Assembly (NCBI GenBank): GCA_964036295.1
Contig: OZ038463.1
Span: 2,480,001 to 2,544,000 of the forward strand
Length of the DNA stretch: 64,000 bases
Reading direction: 5' to 3'
Source of the DNA: Plumapathes pennacea
Taxonomy: Eukaryota; Cnidaria; Anthozoa; Antipatharia; Myriopathidae
Part shown: positions 43,304 to 55,600 of the stretch, in pieces
Layout: each line of letters starts with the position of its first letter
Position numbering within the stretch: the first letter of the stretch is position 1
Position numbers and translations under genes: made by a program
The notes under the pieces: model-generated
Databases searched by the model: none
What the model was told of the DNA's origin: nothing
Seen by the model: only the letters and a program-made list of their open reading frames with translations

Positions 43304-44896
43304 TGAAACTTGTGGACAACAGCAGCTCTTTCTGCACGACAGTGAGCAAGTCCAGCTCAGAAACATTTTGAATTGTACATAAACCAATCAACTTATTTGC
43401 ATCATACCAATGTATTTACTTGTATTATACAAGCAAATTAAAAGACATGATCTATTATTTGCATGTGGCATCATTAAGAGTATTATCTCAAAAGCAATAA
43501 TACAAACGGGTCCTCTTTTATAGACTCCATCAACAGCTGTTTTTCCAGAATAAAAGTTGTGCTTGAGTGTAAATATATAGGTGCACCTAATCCATTGGTC
43601 AGGGATAACATTATTTTCTCTTGTGGGAAGTCTGGGGCATAAGGATGTCACTGCATGTATTCTTAAAAATAATGGTGCAGCAAAATGCTCTCCAACAAAG
43701 CAATGAATGGTGCAGTAGTCAGACTCCCAAGTTGTGACAAATTATCAGTTCAACACTTTCTGAAGCAATGGTGAATCAAAGTTTATGGCCAAATCTCTTT
43801 TCTTATCTTTCAACTGATGCCAAAAGTTTGACTTTATGTTGATACTTTTGGACAATCCTGGGGGTTCTTAGCTGCCCTGCAAACTGACCGATAAGAGACA
43901 AGCACGCTTGCCAAACACAAAAGGGCCTGCTTTGCAGGTTAGGGGGTGGGTAGGCTGGTGGGTATGGGAAGGTACCATTTATTTTAATGATACCTTTTCT
44001 GAATGTACACCACACCTCTTTTTTTTTTCCAAGTAGCTTTATTTATCTTTCTATTAAAATGTACAAAATAAGACACTATCTTCCCCCTAACATTACACTG
44101 TTGCTTTTCAGTTCAACTTTTCCATTCCTTGTGTATTTTCACTGCAGCCAACTCACACATCTTTCTTTCCCTTAGTTTTCTTCACACTTTTTTCTCAGTG
44201 TTTTTTTTTTTGCTGCTTCTTTTCCATCTTTTGTTTTTTTTTCCTCTTCTTCCACACCCCTCTTATTTTCTCTTACTGCTTGATAACACAGTAATCTGAG
44301 ACAAACCTACAAGCAAGTGGTAAAATTTCAGTGGAGTGGAGGAGCCATGCTTCACTGAGTCCAACAGTCCCATGGTGCTGCATGAAGCTCAGAAGCTGGC
44401 AAATCCCAGAAGAGAAACCTGTGAACACAACGACAATCCAAACTCACAGAAAGTTAATTGCACTGGACACAAACAAGTGCAAAATTCCTCTTCTACTTGC
44501 TCAAACCACCAGCAATGGTTTGATAAACCAAGCTACAGTATTTCCTTTTCTTAGTGCTCCAATGTTACTTTATGCTTTAGTAAAAAATAAACATAAGAAC
44601 TTTTGTATGCTCAGAGATTTTGATTGCCTAACATTGCAAACTCTCTTGATTCTAAAACATGACTGGAGAGTGAATGTGCAGCTCTGCCTCTACAACTACT
44701 GTAGATGCACTTTTTGTTGATCCCACAAACAAGAAAATCAACCTCAAGCTGAAAAATTGATCAAGAAAATTTCTGTCTGAAAGATAAAAAACACTGTTGT
44801 CCTAGAGGAAATCAGAGTTCCAATGCCAGGAAGTTGTAAATAGATAAGATTACATTACGGACTATAGGAGGTAATAAACTGTCCATGTCTGTTGCT
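43304..44896. other. Convergent gap between TRAPPC2L and PABPN1
   Basis: Both 3' UTRs fall here. TTTATT at 44038–44043 gives a possible minus-strand AATAAA for PABPN1. The stretch 44010–44280 is strongly pyrimidine-rich on the plus strand. No coding exon was recognised. Confidence 0.5.
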
Positions 44897-47800
44897 TTAA
44901 TATGGAGAGTACCAGTATGCCCGTCCTCGACCCCTGAAGAAATCAAGTGATTCAAACAATAAGTATCACTGGCAATAATGATAGCTAAATCCAATGAACA
45001 GAACACATAATAACCTATAATATAATGTATTATTAATAAGCAATTATTGGACGAGGTTGAGCAAAATATCGTGATTTGCCAGTGACGAGCAGATCAATAT
45101 TATTGATCTGCAAGACACTGTCAAATCCCGATATTTTGTGATAACCAAGTTCAGTAATAATAATTATTATTATTGTTTCATCAATTGAGTGAGCTTGCAT
45201 TTCACAAACTATTTGGTATAAAATGTGTTGGGAAGCACATGTTGTAGTGAAAATGAGCTGCCATGTTCACACAGGTGGTGAAAACTGCACATGAGCAGAA
45301 CATTATTTGCAGTTGCCATGCCAAAAACAGTAGCACGCATGAGCAGATACTTATTTGAAGGCAGTTATTTGCAGGTGACGTCTCTCGGCCAATCAAACAA
45401 GAGGAAAAGAATATCAAATAATAATAATAATTATTATTATTCATTAACACTGTGACAGACAGATAATGCACTTGAAAAACTTGAATATTCATTTTGTTAA
45501 GTCCAAGTAATAAGCAATATATCAACCTACAAGACGGTCAGTCTTACCTATACATAGCTCTGCCTCGTCCTCCTCTGTAAGAGTTATAATAGCCCCCTCT
45601 TCCACGTCCTCTCCCTCTCCCCCTTGGGACACCTCTGTCAGTCGAGCTGATGCCGGGACGGTTTGTCCTTTTGGGAACAACCTAGAACACAGCAAACAAA
45701 GTTACTGAAGGAGAAATTCTCAATTCCACAGCATATTAATGTGGCTTGCAGAACTTAAGCACAGATGAACTTTGAACCATTTTCCTACAACATAACTCAG
45801 ATTTCACAAGTTCAATACACGTCACCCAAAATTATTGGGCAACAATTTAATTCAAGATATTTATTGCACTGCAATTTGAATTCTGTTTGCACAATTTTGG
45901 GCCTATGCAAATCTATAGCAAGCAATGCAGTGTCTGCCTTTCAGAAACGTTACTAACCCTTCAGAGAAAAGTAGGCAAGAGTGCTTGACATAATATATTA
46001 TAATTAATATATCATATTAGTATATACCACACAAGTGAATAGTGCTTTTCGCGTGCTCTGATTGGCTCCTCAATCTCGGAATATCAAGTACTATTCACCT
46101 CCCGGCAGCTTCCGGTAAAACAAAATGGCACGCAAGCCTAATTTTTGCCCACTTTCGTCGGAAATAAAATAGCTATTTGGGGGTATTAAACTTGTGTGGT
46201 ATATAATAAAACAATATTATTCGCCGAAGTGGAGGTGAAGAGCGGTGGATATTTACCTCGCCGAAACGGCTCAGTAAATATCCACCGCTATTCACCTCCA
46301 CTTCAGCGAATAATTGTTAAATATATTATATTACATGTACACTGACACTGTTATCAATGAAACCCTGCCTTTAACATTTTCATCTGTCAAAATTCTTTTC
46401 TGCAAACACAAGTTAAGCAACATTCTCGACCAACCAGGAACAAAAATAAAACATGATTGTGCTTGCTTGTATAAATGATAAGACCTAGTTCCCATAATTT
46501 CAATATGCCACAGAGAGAGCACCAACCTTTATTTGGCGCCCTTTGAATAAAGAGTCTGATAGTGCCACTGCATTCTGTATGCATTCTTTATCTGCAAACT
46601 CAATGTATGCAAATCTGTGAAGACAAATGCGTACCAAGAGATTAGCTGACTATTGCTCTGAATAAAAGCAATACACCTCAGGTAAAAAAATCATCTGCAA
46701 TAACAAGTTTACTATCCAATATATGGCTTCAGCCTATGTGTATACCCTACCAAGGAGGTTTTCAGACACATACTTCTCCACAAGGTTGTCCAGCTTTTAA
46801 TAATAAATTATCTACCAAATTTTTGTTCCAAAACTACAGATTTTGCATATACAAATACAAGTCCAGACCCATAGTGTTCAATCCTACAGTATGCTTACCA
46901 AAGTAAAAGACACCAGTTTCAGGGCACTGAAACTGTGCTTGACTGACTTTATCACATTTTACACCAATCCCTTTACTACTGTACACATTAATTTTTACAA
47001 ACCCTTTTGGGTGTCCTGTGAATTTGTCACACAGTATGGTAACCCTGTTCACAGAGCCACAGCCATGAAAGTGTTGCTCTAGTTCTTCTGCTGTTGCTGA
47101 ATAGTCAACCTAGAGTAAAAGATAGATAACTTGCACTGTGACCATGTTTATTGGGAATAACAGCCTCAGTCAGTCAAAACTCAAGATAATTTTTTTCAGG
47201 CCTAAACAAAACTTCTTGTTCTTCTTTGAGTATGTGGAGAGGAAATAAATGTACAGTAAAAGTGGGAAGCAGTCAAAAAATGATCCTTTACAGCAGGCAA
47301 CAACTGAAAGGACAGGAAAAACTACCAAATGAATGACAGCACAGGAGTGTTGAATTCTGATATTAGTTGCATTACATGTTTGAACACCTACTGTACGTTA
47401 CATTACACACATAAAATGTAATAGCAGTCACTTACGTTGCCAACGTACACCGACCGTGAATCTATCTCAAATTTATCTTCAGCAGTTTTTGGAGCTTTAA
47501 AAAACATTGATGAGAACATAGTTTTATTACATGTAATACACCAAAAGAAAGCAGAACACACACAATACTTTGCAAATTGAAATAATCTTGCTGCCAGTAT
47601 TTCATCAAAATAATATATTACCAGGAATATTCCTTGCAAAACACTACAATGCACTGTTCATGCAGAATTGAGTGATGGTAAAACATGAACAAGTTGGAAA
47701 GTTTGCACATGTCAAAGTACATAAGAACCTGATGTAGGGCTCATGATGGATTCTTCAACTTGCTTCTGCATTTCTTTCAGTTTTTCTGCTTCTTCTTCCA

Positions 47801-49110
47801 TTTCTTTTACTCTGGCTTTTATAGCTTCTAGTTCCTAGGATCAGAAGACATTCCTTTTTCAGATGTTCCACATACATGTAGACCTGGTTTCGCACATGAT
47901 ACTAATGACTTGCCATAACTTCAGCACATGACATGACTGTTAACCACAACATGTACATCAATCTTCTTTGACTGCCAAGTACTGTAGCAGTGAAACTATC
48001 CCACTATCTCATTCCAGAGATAATCAGAGTTTTCAGAGTAATCAGAGTTTTCTAAAGGCTGCCCCATCTTAGCTACACGTAAGATTGGTCGCACTAGTGT
48101 TAGTTTACTGTAGGAACTAAAGCAAAACTAGCAGATCTATACTGAGCAGACTTAATTCACTCTATGTTGATGATGTTCAAGGCATGCCTTTATTAAAAAA
48201 GAATAAAAAAAAAAACAATGATAACAGTGACAATGAAACTACATGCAATGCAATCAAACTCATTTCCATATGAAAGGTTTTCCACTAGACCTTGCTAGAC
48301 CTTGCTTTGAAACAGGCAAAAAACAAGGTACTACACTGGTCACCTTATTGGTTATTTGGAAGTAGAGGAGCGACTACAGAATACCCGCCCATCTTTAAGG
48401 CACTTCACTATAAATTAATGGTCTGTGGTCCACAGTCGTGTACTGTCATCATATCTCGCAGTTGTTGCATGAATATTAATATTGCTACAAGGCTTACAAC
48501 CAAGAGCCACAGCAGTCCATGGTCCCATAGTCAGTAGAATAATGAATACACAATTCCTTACATGCATTTCGCATGGTGTTTTTAGTAGAACAAGGCATAC
48601 ACTTCTTGCATGCATTTTGCACTCTGGGCTTTGTTTACAATACTGACTGCAGACCACGGGTATTCTATAGCCTAGCCAAAATAGAATTATAAATATAAGC
48701 TGACAACTGTATTAAAGCATTTTTTCCACATTATTATACTCTGTTTGCATCTGTCATTTGTGTTCTATATTGCATTTCCCGTAATGAAATATCCTTGATA
48801 GGTCTGCCCACGATAACTGTTGCTCCCTGTTGTCGACCAATCATTATTCCGAGTGAGAAGGCAAACCAATGCAAACCAAGAGATATCGAGTGCGATCGTA
48901 TCATGCACATGGAAATGGAAATGGCAAGACAGCTCAAGTGGGTCGTGTACTCGGAAAAAAAACACAAGTAAGAATAATCACCGGGTCTTCTACAGCATCT
49001 TCCACTGCTGGATCGTGAGAGACGTCTCCCAGAACAGCGTCGTCGTCTTTCGACGTGTCAAGGGCTGCGTCCAACAGGTTCTCTTGAACATTCTCATCTA
49101 ATTCCGCCAT
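44897..49110 (-). CDS. PABPN1: Nuclear poly(A)-binding protein (PABP2), complete
   Basis: Seven exons join in phase to 219 residues: 48982–49110, 47729–47834, 47436–47494, 47003–47109, 46527–46614, 45548–45681 and 44897–44933. It binds poly(A) tails in the nucleus, stimulates poly(A) polymerase and helps set tail length. Residues 1–43 are acidic. A coiled-coil helix [20 protein letters not shown] begins at 44. A single RRM follows, with RNP2 SVYVGN (93–98) and RNP1 KGFAYIEF (133–140), then [12 protein letters not shown]. The arginine-glycine-rich tail (183–212) ends AYWYSPY; the arginines are the usual methylation sites. The length fits invertebrate PABP2; the human N-terminal alanine tract is absent. 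It converges on TRAPPC2L. Confidence 0.96.
45045..45170. repeat. Inverted-repeat MITE in a PABPN1 intron
   Basis: Arms GGTTGAGCAAAATATCGTGATTTG and CAAATCCCGATATTTTGTGATAACC pair imperfectly around GATCAATATTATTGATC at the centre. A TAATAATAATTATTATT tract follows. The intron is 44933–45548. Confidence 0.65.
46010..46330. repeat. Fold-back element in a PABPN1 intron
   Basis: The 3' half is a near-perfect hairpin: CGAAGTGGAGGTGAA with GCGGTGGATATTTACC pairs with GTAAATATCCACCGC and TTCACCTCCACTTC. The 5' half (about 46025–46110) carries GTGAATAGTGCTTTTCGCG and AGTACTATTCACCTCC, a second inverted pair. AT-rich ends flank both. Confidence 0.75.
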
Positions 49111-50027
49111 TATTTCTGTTCTACCTAAAAAAATAACTTAAGAATAAAAGCATACACTGATGGTACGTTTTCGGTGACTGATACTCCCTGAAGGAGAAAA
49201 GTTTCGAAGATGTAACCGGATTGAATCGATCAACGAAAGCAGTCTCACAAATCAAAATGGCGTCGCTTGCCGGTTTACTCGGGCCCAGGCCCAATTTACC
49301 GACTCCTCGAGCCTGATCCAAATGGCCAATCAGCGCCCAGTACAAGTGAACTACGCGCGCTTTTTCGTCTTATGTTCGAAAATTCCCATCACTTGGTCGC
49401 TGGTCGGAGATCCAGGGACAAAGATCGTGAGGAGGAAAAAGGAAGCAGAGGGGGTAGTGGTGAGTGCCATGTATGGGGGGGGGACTGAATCTGTGCTTGC
49501 AGCACAGACATAGTTTTGAAGAAGGGCATGGAACTTATATTTATTTTAGTGCGCGACTAGCTGGGTGATGGTGTTGAGAGCCAAGCAGCAGTACACATCC
49601 AAACCCTTCCGCCACCCTTCCTGTTCCACCAACCCTCCACTCCCCCCCCCCCCCACCCCCCTTGTGATTATAAAATTACCTTGACTGCATTTGTTTGTTT
49701 TAGTTTTTGTGCTTATTCTGTTTATTAACAATTATTATATAATTGACAGTGTTACAAAGTGACATTGGGTGATTCTTGGGTAAAACATTTCAGAAAAGCT
49801 GAAACTAAAGATGGTACTAGGTTTACACTTGCTTGTACACAAAAACAAAGTCCCTTCAAACACAGGCTTGGAGAGCATAATTAAGTTGACACTGTTCTGC
49901 TCCAGGGATGGATGGAACTATAAAGTAAACCAAAGACAATGTGGCACTGAGATTAACAGATAATATTGGGAGAACTGTGCACTTTATAACTTAGAGAAGC
50001 AGTTAAATTGATAAATAAATGTTTTTT

Positions 50028-50079
<52 letters not shown>

Positions 50080-50235
50080 TTTTTTTACAGATACTAGTAT
50101 GCAGTAAATAAAACCTGCATCTGAAATTAATTTCTGTAGCCAATTAAACCAAAGCCAGTTGAGAGTTCTAATCTGTATCTCAACTCAGGAGTTAATGGCT
50201 GTCTACGATAAAATTGTACTAACTAGCAAATACCT
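49111..50235. other. Gap between PABPN1 start and BOLA3 stop
   Basis: The PABPN1 promoter should lie in about 49111–49300. The plus strand at 49257–49461 has an ATG and open frames ending in a good donor (GTG then GTGAGT), a weak candidate for an unrecognised first exon. C-rich low complexity lies at 49630–49660 and a long T run at 50033–50076. The BOLA3 3' UTR extends into the right part. No further gene is seen. Confidence 0.45.
50033..50076 (+). repeat. Long poly(T) tract
   Basis: A nearly uninterrupted run of more than 40 T, followed by ACAATTTTTTTACAG. It could be a reversed retroposon tail or simple slippage. Confidence 0.9.
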
Positions 50236-52569
50236 TCATGAACCTTCACCAGGAATTGCAGTAAATATCCTCAGTCCATGCATTGCTTTGACTTCCTCTC
50301 CAAGGGCCTGAGAAGGGAAAACATAATATTGCAACAGTTGAGTACATTTTTTCTTTCAATGCTCAATCTTCTTGCTGTTTCATATATTCGCTTTTCTAGG
50401 ATATCTCCCAAAAGATATATAAGATATGAAAATCAATATTAATAACTAATAAGTTTACTTTATTATACATATATAGAAGATATTTCACAGCAGCACGAAG
50501 ATATGAATTTTATTTTTGAGTGGTAAAATATTGTTTTTACCACGAGAAAATAAAATCTATATCTTCAAGCCGCCGTGTAATTTTCTTTTTATGATATTAG
50601 ACACGAGTGTTTTACGAGAAATTGCACAAACAACCGTGCAAAAGCGGGAAATGATGCCAACGATATCCTCACTAGTGAGGATATGGAAAATACGCCACTC
50701 GGGTCCCGGATGTAGTTTCGTATGGATTTTACGCACGGTATATTTTCCAGTAAAACACTCGTGTCTATACAATAAAAAATGTTTCATACCTACAGATGCA
50801 ATGACAGGATAGTGTACCAAAAGTTGAATAAAGTTCTAACTTAAGGTTACTCACTGGCCACATATGTGTCATGCTCTGCAGTAATAAACTCCAAAGAAGC
50901 TTGGCAAAGTTATTGTTCTCATAGTAAAAAATAATATATGAACTCTCTGCATTCACAAAAAAATATAAATAGTTGTTATACTATTTCCTTTTGAGTCTGT
51001 CTTCCAAGCTAAATTGTAAGTAGACTATGCATTTATGTGAAAAAAAGTAAAGATTTACAGTTTGTAAAATACTGCCAGAGGTTCTGTAAGTTCCTGCATT
51101 ATTATGCCGACTAGGGATCGGAGGGTGTTGGATGACCCCTTCAATGGCACCTAATGGTAAACCAAAGTCTTTGGGTTCTGGGAGAACTATGGTTGCAAAA
51201 CTGAAACTTATTTGGAATTGACAAAACTCTCAAGCACATTAGGGTAAGTTATGTGCACCTATTAAAAGCACCATGAACCCTAGCCTACATCGCATCCGAA
51301 CTAAATTAAGGTGTTTATAAGTTCAGAATATGATGCAGGCTACATGCATGCACCCAAGTTGGTCTGAAGTTTGTTGTACGTACTTGGTTGACCATTTTGT
51401 GTTGCATCACAGACCTCTTTCCTTTAAAATCGTCTGATTCTACATGTATTTCATACATTGCACCACAACCTCCTAAAAATATAAAAAAAAAAGAATAACA
51501 TAAAAAATGCTGAAATGGTGAAAATTGAGATGGACTTCAGAAACATACATACATTTATTTAATTATACTTTAGTACATTGTTCTTGGAGAATGCATTTGG
51601 GAATCACAGACATGCTACCTAAAGTGTATCCATGTGGAATCAAGTTTCCATTTGAGCACTCAGCTTTCTTTAGGTTCATTTCAAGAGTAATCAAGTTCAT
51701 TCTTCTTTTAGAAAATAGAACATTAAAGGCATCAGAAAGAGGCTTTACCATAATATTATCCTCTTTAGCATTAATAGTAATAGTGATCACGATCTTTTCC
51801 TGCTTATGAAAACAAGTGCACAGAATTTGTGATCTCTGCTTCATCTGTAGCCATTTATCAAACAACAAATGGCTGACTTTATAACCAAGATGGTAATAAA
51901 AAAAATCCATATAATCTGTCAGTGTTTGTGCCACTTGTGGACATTTAAATATTCCCACCTTGTAAAGTGGACACCTCCCATAAATGTCCAGATACCTCAA
52001 TGACATCCCAAGGGGATCCACTTGTGGGAGGTTCCAATGTATCAATATTCTCTGTGACAGGGGGAGGGGAGGGGAGGGAGGAATATTGCAAGGCACTGAC
52101 CTGAAATATCTTTCACTTCAATGTGTGATGCATTCAGCTTTTCTTTCAATATATCTGCTAATTTCTTCTCTTCTTCTGAGGTTGCCAGAATTTTTATATT
52201 TCTTCTTAGAACTACTTGCTGTCTGACCAGCCTCTGTTAAAAGAGATGTTAATAAATATAACTTAAATATCACTTTTTCAAGAGAGTAGAGATAAAAGAA
52301 GCCCCATTTCCAAATCTGTCACGGGAGCGAAGTATAGATGTACCTGCTCCCAATTTTATATATCCCACAGTTTATATACCCCAAATTCCCCAATAAATTA
52401 AAGTGAATTCACTTTCTAACGGGGAAAACCCTGTTCCGCGACTGTTTCATTTGCCCCAAAGGGATCTTTACAAAGGAAGCTGTTAGTGAAAACTCTATAT
52501 AGGACTTTTATAACTCACTGAAATCAGGATTCTTCTTGTACTCGCATACGCACACCGCACCACACTCAT
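50236..52569 (-). CDS. BOLA3: BolA-like protein 3, mitochondrial Fe–S assembly factor
   Basis: Four exons join in phase to 114 residues: 52519–52569, 52101–52233, 51384–51472 and 50236–50307. BOLA3 works with GLRX5 and NFU1 in delivering 4Fe–4S clusters to mitochondrial enzymes such as lipoic acid synthase. Residues 1 to about 28 are basic and hydroxylated without acids ([20 protein letters not shown]), as expected of a mitochondrial presequence. The BolA core includes KVTDISGG-like [18 protein letters not shown] with Cys64, [14 protein letters not shown], and the C-terminal [10 protein letters not shown] with conserved His101; these two residues correspond to the cluster ligands reported in this family. 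It is divergent from the next gene with 111 bp between start codons. Confidence 0.95.
50600..50766. repeat. Inverted-repeat element in BOLA3 intron 3
   Basis: GACACGAGTGTTTTACGAG at the left pairs with CAGTAAAACACTCGTGTC at the right. An adjoining hairpin at about 50495–50570 (AAATTTTATTTTTGAGTGGT and its partners near 50538–50565) may belong to the same family. A similar segment occurs near 12093. Confidence 0.6.
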
Positions 52570-52680
52570 GCTGATATCGGCTAATATTGGGCGCCTGACG
52601 TTGTACCCAGGCGACGACCAGCGGATGTAATGCGGGCGCGCGAGTTATGACGTCGCGAAAGTCACAAAGTGACAACAAAA
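52570..52680. promoter_or_regulatory. 111 bp bidirectional start region, BOLA3 / C20orf96-like
   Basis: The two ATGs face away from each other. The region is richer in G+C than its surroundings (GCGGGCGCGCGAG, TGACGTCGCGAAAG). It includes TGACGTC, a CRE/ATF-type palindrome, and AAAATGGCGGC at the right start, a YY1-type word that also covers the initiator codon. Function is inferred from layout only. Confidence 0.6.
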
Positions 52681-55600
52681 ATGGCGGCCGCGGGAAGGCA
52701 AGCGAGTAAACCACTAAATACCTCTCGTTATGACCAAAAGCTGCACTCAGACTCATCGGGATGGGGGAAGAAGGCAGCTAAAAGACTATCGAACAAGGAA
52801 CAATTTAAAAATGACCCACTTTTAAAGACTTTGGAAGGTAAGATAGCGGTAAACTATGGTGACTATCAACCATGGCAACGTACAACAAATCCCAGATATA
52901 TTGAGAAGGAAAAGCCTAGCAAAGTTCCGACGTCGTCTGGAAGAGTACGTGGTCGTCCTGCATCTAGCCGAATGTCCACCTCGGCAGCAAGCTTCAAGGG
53001 CTTCAGGAAAGAAGACACAATGCAGATGGTGGGAGCTCGGCCGTTCAGCGCAGCAACAGTACACAGCACACGTACGGCATGTTCGTCAGTCTGTGCTCAC
53101 CCGTGGATTGCCAGAAAACCGCCTCCCGTGGACGATGCAGACCTGAGGAGGAGACAGAACGCAATATCAATCATGAAAGTACGTTGTCAGTGTCTCAGTA
53201 ATACATGCATCGATTGTTACTCACCCACCCACCCCCCCCCCCCCCCACACACACACACCCCCCGGGGACAATTAATGAAAACCGTATTAACAAGGCGCTC
53301 TAATAAACTTGTCTGTCTGTGGTCACACTTGCACATTAAGCTGAGTACGTGGGAGTGTTCATGTGTTCTTTTGTTAGTATTACAATGAAACCTCAACGAA
53401 GGCCAAGGGACTGGGAAAATAAGGGTTTCGTTATAGCGAGGTTCTGCTCACATACATTTTACTGTAACTGGGCTGTAATGGGATGAGGAATATCATTTGT
53501 TTTATCAGGGTTTTCATTATACTGAGGTTAGTTACAGGTATATCAAGATTTCACTGCATGTAGCTCCTCATGTGCAAGCATTTGTGCTAGACAACCATAT
53601 ATGGTATTAAGGTGAAGCAAAAATAAACACACTTCTAGCGCAAGTGTAACCACGGCCAAATATTGGTTGAAAGGGTGAGATTAGGTTGGGGATGGGGTGG
53701 ATATGCTTGAATTGCGCATTACGTACATTTTAGTATCATTTCCAGCAACTATAGCTGCTGCTGCAGCAGTAAATTACATATAGCTATCAATGGCAATTTT
53801 CCTCCCCCCCCCCCCCCCCCCCTTTCCGTTTTTTCAAAATATCTTCAGAGCAACATTTCTCTGATCAATAATGCTGATTTTTCTGCTAGCATGGGATTGT
53901 ATGTGATTTCTGTAGTGTGCCCAATTTGTAGGTCATGTCCACTTTTATTTGGTTTGTTTCTGATTCTGGAAGAAAAAATGGTGTAATTTATAACACATTT
54001 AATAATAAGACACCATCTTGGATGACGTCATCGACCACCAGCAGAGCCCAATGGGACGTAACTGTGGAAATAGCCCTATGGTAGTGGGGTTGTGACTTTG
54101 CTTCACATCCAAGGGTTAATTTGCTTATTTCTTTGTCAACAGATGCAAATCAAGGCAAGAGAAAAATCCATAGCAGAATATATGAAACGTAAAGAAGAAC
54201 TGTATCCTTCACTGATAAATATTTAAACAGCACTGGCTTCATAGTTCAGCAATCAGTCTGAGTTTTTGAAAAAGGTATCATATGATTATATAAACTGTCA
54301 TTATGTTGTGCAAGGACTGGAGAATGTGCAAGTTTATTCTTGAAAACCCACTCCACTGCATACAGAAACACACTCTTATAATATTTAAGTACCAAACTGG
54401 GTATTGAAGTTTTTTTTCTGTGCAACATATTGCCAGTATTGCTTTTTATAAAGTTCTCCTTAACCCTGACCTGCATCAGTCTGAAAGAAAATATAGACCT
54501 CCAGGAAGAGATTCAGAACTCAGAAAATAATGTTGTAAGTATAGTATATAGCCATTTATTCATTACACCACCTAAAGTGTGACTCAATTAAACAGGGACA
54601 GTGTAATGTGACTTAAACACACACATGCAAATCACTAATAACCCTATCACTTTTATGATGTACATGAGGTGAAATGTGATGTGGGGAATGCTGTAAAAGT
54701 ATGCGTTAGGTGACTTTGTAATGTACCCTTTGTCAGAGCAAGCATTTCTCTGGGCGTGGCAGTCAGGGTTCAGATAAAATAGTGCATTAGAATAGTATTG
54801 TATATGGCATGTACTGTATGTGATACGGTACACGGAAGTTTTCCCCAGGGTTTTCTTTGTGGGGTTAAAGTCACTAAGTTGCTCTTTTCTGTTTTGTTTG
54901 TGGTAATGAATATTATAATTTTCCCTTCTGTATCATAGTTTCTTTTTTTCCTTGGTTTAACTATATTCACTGTATTTTTGGTTGTATAGCATGGTGATGT
55001 CAAGGGTCTTCTCCAAAAGTATGAATGTTTTAGAGTAAGTGCATTTTTTTGTCTTTTTTTTTTTACTTTGTGATTTGGTTAATTATATTGCACCTCATCC
55101 TTTGTACATTTATGAGTTAAACATTTTTAAAACATTCAAAGCATTCGATTGGCTCTATTCCAAAAATAGGAATAGCTAAAATGACCCAAAGCTTTTCTTG
55201 TTCTGATGGAGATTCTGCTCAAAATTGTTTTTTTTAATTTATAAACATCCATGCTAGCATTTTGAACAGCTCCCGATTCATCCTAACCTTTATTAAATCA
55301 GCTCCAAACCAATGAATTTTACCTTTCAGCGGCACTATTCCTATTCCAGAATAGACCCAATTGAACACGTTGTAAGTCACATAATTTTTGCGAGGGGCTC
55401 AGATTTAGTTTGGTGCATGATTTTTTTTACAGGGTTCTTTGGCAGTGTTAAACTTGAGGTTTGAAAAAGATCTTGGTGCTGCGAAAAGGAAGCTTGATGA
55501 AGCAAGAACAGTTATTGCTAAAGAAGTGGCAGGTAATTAATTTAGAATATGGTACTGTATATACTAATAAAAAATTAAAAGCATTAGAAGCACACTCAGG

